Positions 5,028-6,430 of a stretch of 6,430 nt of DNA are shown here, piece after piece. The stretch is from Deltaproteobacteria bacterium (GTDB lineage Bacteria; Desulfobacterota; Desulfovibrionia; Desulfovibrionales; Desulfovibrionaceae). The stretch's first letter is position 1. Each line of letters starts with the position of its first letter. Under the pieces are notes generated by a model. That model did no database searches. It saw nothing but the letters and a program-made list of their open reading frames with translations, and was not told the DNA's origin. The translations under genes and the position numbers were made by a program. The DNA lies in assembly GCA_031280335.1 (NCBI GenBank), contig JAITGZ010000014.1, positions 1-6,430 of the forward strand, given 5' to 3'.

Positions 5028-6430
5028 TCAATCCAAAGGCACATAGCCTACTTTGGCGATGAGCGCCTGCCCTTCCGCTCCGGTCAGCCAGTTCAGCAGG
5101 GCCCGCGCTGCGGGGCTTAGAGGCCGGCAGCTCAAGGCCAGCAGTGAGCCGGTCAGAGGGTAAGAGCCGCTGCGGATATTTTCCGGTGTAGGCAAGACGC
5201 CGTTTACGGCTAAAAAGCGTATATCCTGGGAAGGGTACTGTTCCGTGGCATACCAGCGGAAGGAATATCCAAGGGAATTGGCATAGTTGCGATATTCGGC
5301 CACCGCCTGAATCAGTTCGCCCATGCCGCCCGCGTACTCTTCGCGCAGAGGCGCGGCCAGGGGGATATCCCGCATGACCAGGGCGCGCATGGCGCTTTGG
5401 CTCCCCGACCCCTCCGGTCTTTGAAAGGCCAGGATGCGCTCATGCGGCAAGGCGGGATCAATTTGCCGCCAGTTGGTAATCCGTTTGGAATAGATGGCCT
5501 GTATTTGTTCCAGGCTAAGCCCGGTTAGCGGATTATCCCTGTGTACAAAAAAGACAAAGGCTTCCCGCGCCAGGGGGGTCAGCAGCGGGGTCAGCCCGCG
5601 TTTGCGCAGTTCGGCCATCTGCTCCGGCGAAGGCGCGGCTCCGAAAAAAATATCCGCCTCGCCCTCCAGCAGACGCTGAAAGGCCTCACGGGTGTTATTG
5701 CAGTGTACCAGATCCCGGATGTGTTCGCGCCCGTCGTTGGGTGTATCTACGCTCCGATTCGTCTCTACCCCGGTGTAGAGGGCTTGGGCCGCCGCCGCAT
5801 ACACTGGCAGGGCGGCGATGGCCCCGTCCAAACGGGGATGAACGCCCGTCAGGCGCAGGCTTGGCGGGGCATCCGGCTGAACCAGCTTGTTGTGTAAGGC
5901 GAAAGGCATGTACTGCCATACTTCCACCCCATGCCCCACATCCTTGCCGTTTTCATAGTGGTCAAAAAAAGTGTTCCTGGTCAGCAACAGCACATTCAAC
6001 CCGGCCGCGCCCAAGGACGCCGTGAAAAGCAGGCCCAAAAACAGCGCGCCCTGCCGCCGCCGTGCGCAGGGTGCGCGGCGGCAGGCCAGGGCGAAAACCA
6101 GCAGATACAGCAGATACATGGCTGCCGGCATCGCCAGGATAATATTGCGTATGGGGTCCGCCAAGCCGCCAAGCCGAAAAAGCGGAATGCTCCCCAAAAG
6201 GGTGCAAAGCAAAGGCAGGCATAGGGGCAGCCAGCGTCGCAGCAGGGTGGGAGGCAACGGTGTCTTGCGGGCCAGCAGCAGCGCCGCGCCCGCAATTAAC
6301 AGCAGCGGGGGCAGAACTGCGTTAAAAATGTAGTGCAGCCAGGGGGTGGCCCAGGTAAGCAGCGCAGCTGCGGATATTGCGGCCGGAAGCAGCGCAAAAC
6401 TCACCGTCAGGCTGATCAGGGTGTATTTGT
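5028..6430 (-). CDS. Membrane-anchored PstS-like substrate-binding protein, N-terminus cut by window edge
   Basis: The frame is open to the right edge, with 466 residues visible. A GTG at 6404 is a possible start, but the frame reads KYTLISLT before it and continues the same hydrophobic helix, so the true start probably lies outside. Numbering from that GTG, residues 1-141 carry about five membrane helices (near 1-20, 25-45, 59-76, 88-107, 119-141). The rest is a type-2 periplasmic binding domain of the PstS/PBP-like-2 kind: RLDGAIAALPVYAAAAQALY (191-210), FQRLLEGEADIFFGAAPSP (242-260), REAFVFFVHRDNPL (280-293), LSLEQIQAIYSKRITNWRQI (296-315), the ligand-loop-like RPEGSGSQSAM (329-339), ANSLGYSF (375-382) and SGSYPLTGSLLAL (412-424). 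Phosphate is the obvious candidate ligand but is not proven. No pst permease gene is nearby. PstS is normally a soluble or lipid-anchored protein, so the multi-helix fusion is unusual. Confidence 0.87.
   Translation of the reverse strand, partial: KYTLISLTVSFALLPAAISAAALLTWATPWLHYIFNAVLPPLLLIAGAALLLARKTPLPPTLLRRWLPLCLPLLCTLLGSIPLFRLGGLADPIRNIILAMPAAMYLLYLLVFALACRRAPCARRRQGALFLGLLFTASLGAAGLNVLLLTRNTFFDHYENGKDVGHGVEVWQYMPFALHNKLVQPDAPPSLRLTGVHPRLDGAIAALPVYAAAAQALYTGVETNRSVDTPNDGREHIRDLVHCNNTREAFQRLLEGEADIFFGAAPSPEQMAELRKRGLTPLLTPLAREAFVFFVHRDNPLTGLSLEQIQAIYSKRITNWRQIDPALPHERILAFQRPEGSGSQSAMRALVMRDIPLAAPLREEYAGGMGELIQAVAEYRNYANSLGYSFRWYATEQYPSQDIRFLAVNGVLPTPENIRSGSYPLTGSLLALSCRPLSPAARALLNWLTGAEGQALIAKVGYVPLD

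Overview
The window reads as a chromosomal segment of a GC-rich Gram-negative bacterium. The best guess is a sulfate-reducing deltaproteobacterium of the Desulfovibrio type. This is inferred from protein style and gene company (infA, a UPF0102/YraN protein, RsmI and a lone mannose-family PTS IID subunit) together with high GC. No rRNA or other decisive marker is present. There is no sign of phage, insertion sequence, CRISPR, tRNA or rRNA.

Layout. Positions 1-1405 (minus strand) hold most of a membrane protein fused to a spermidine-synthase-like SAM domain; its C-terminus lies beyond the left edge. Positions 1406-1788 are a divergent intergenic region of 383 bases with a short hairpin followed by a T8 run, a tandem array of four GC-rich hairpins, and a promoter-like TTGACA element facing infA. 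Positions 1789-4147 (plus strand) form a tight four-gene cluster: infA (IF-1), yraN (UPF0102 nuclease-fold protein), rsmI (16S rRNA C1402 2'-O-methyltransferase) and a PTS EIID-Man homologue. The gaps are 22 bases, a 74-base overlap and a 4-base overlap, so co-transcription is likely. Positions 4150-6430 (minus strand) hold two genes converging on that cluster with only 2 bases between stop codons: a secreted SUMF1/formylglycine-generating-enzyme-fold protein, and upstream of it a membrane-anchored PstS-like substrate-binding protein whose start lies beyond the right edge.

How the genes fit together. infA and rsmI both serve the small ribosomal subunit: IF-1 binds the A site and RsmI methylates the decoding centre. 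yraN travels with rsmI in many genomes. The PTS IID gene is translationally coupled to rsmI, but its IIA, IIB and IIC partners are not here. The two minus-strand genes on the right are both exported or membrane proteins and may be co-transcribed; no joint function can be deduced. No clearly new system is visible. The least ordinary items are the tandem hairpin array, the divergent orphan EIID, and the fusion of a multi-helix membrane domain to a PstS-type binding domain.
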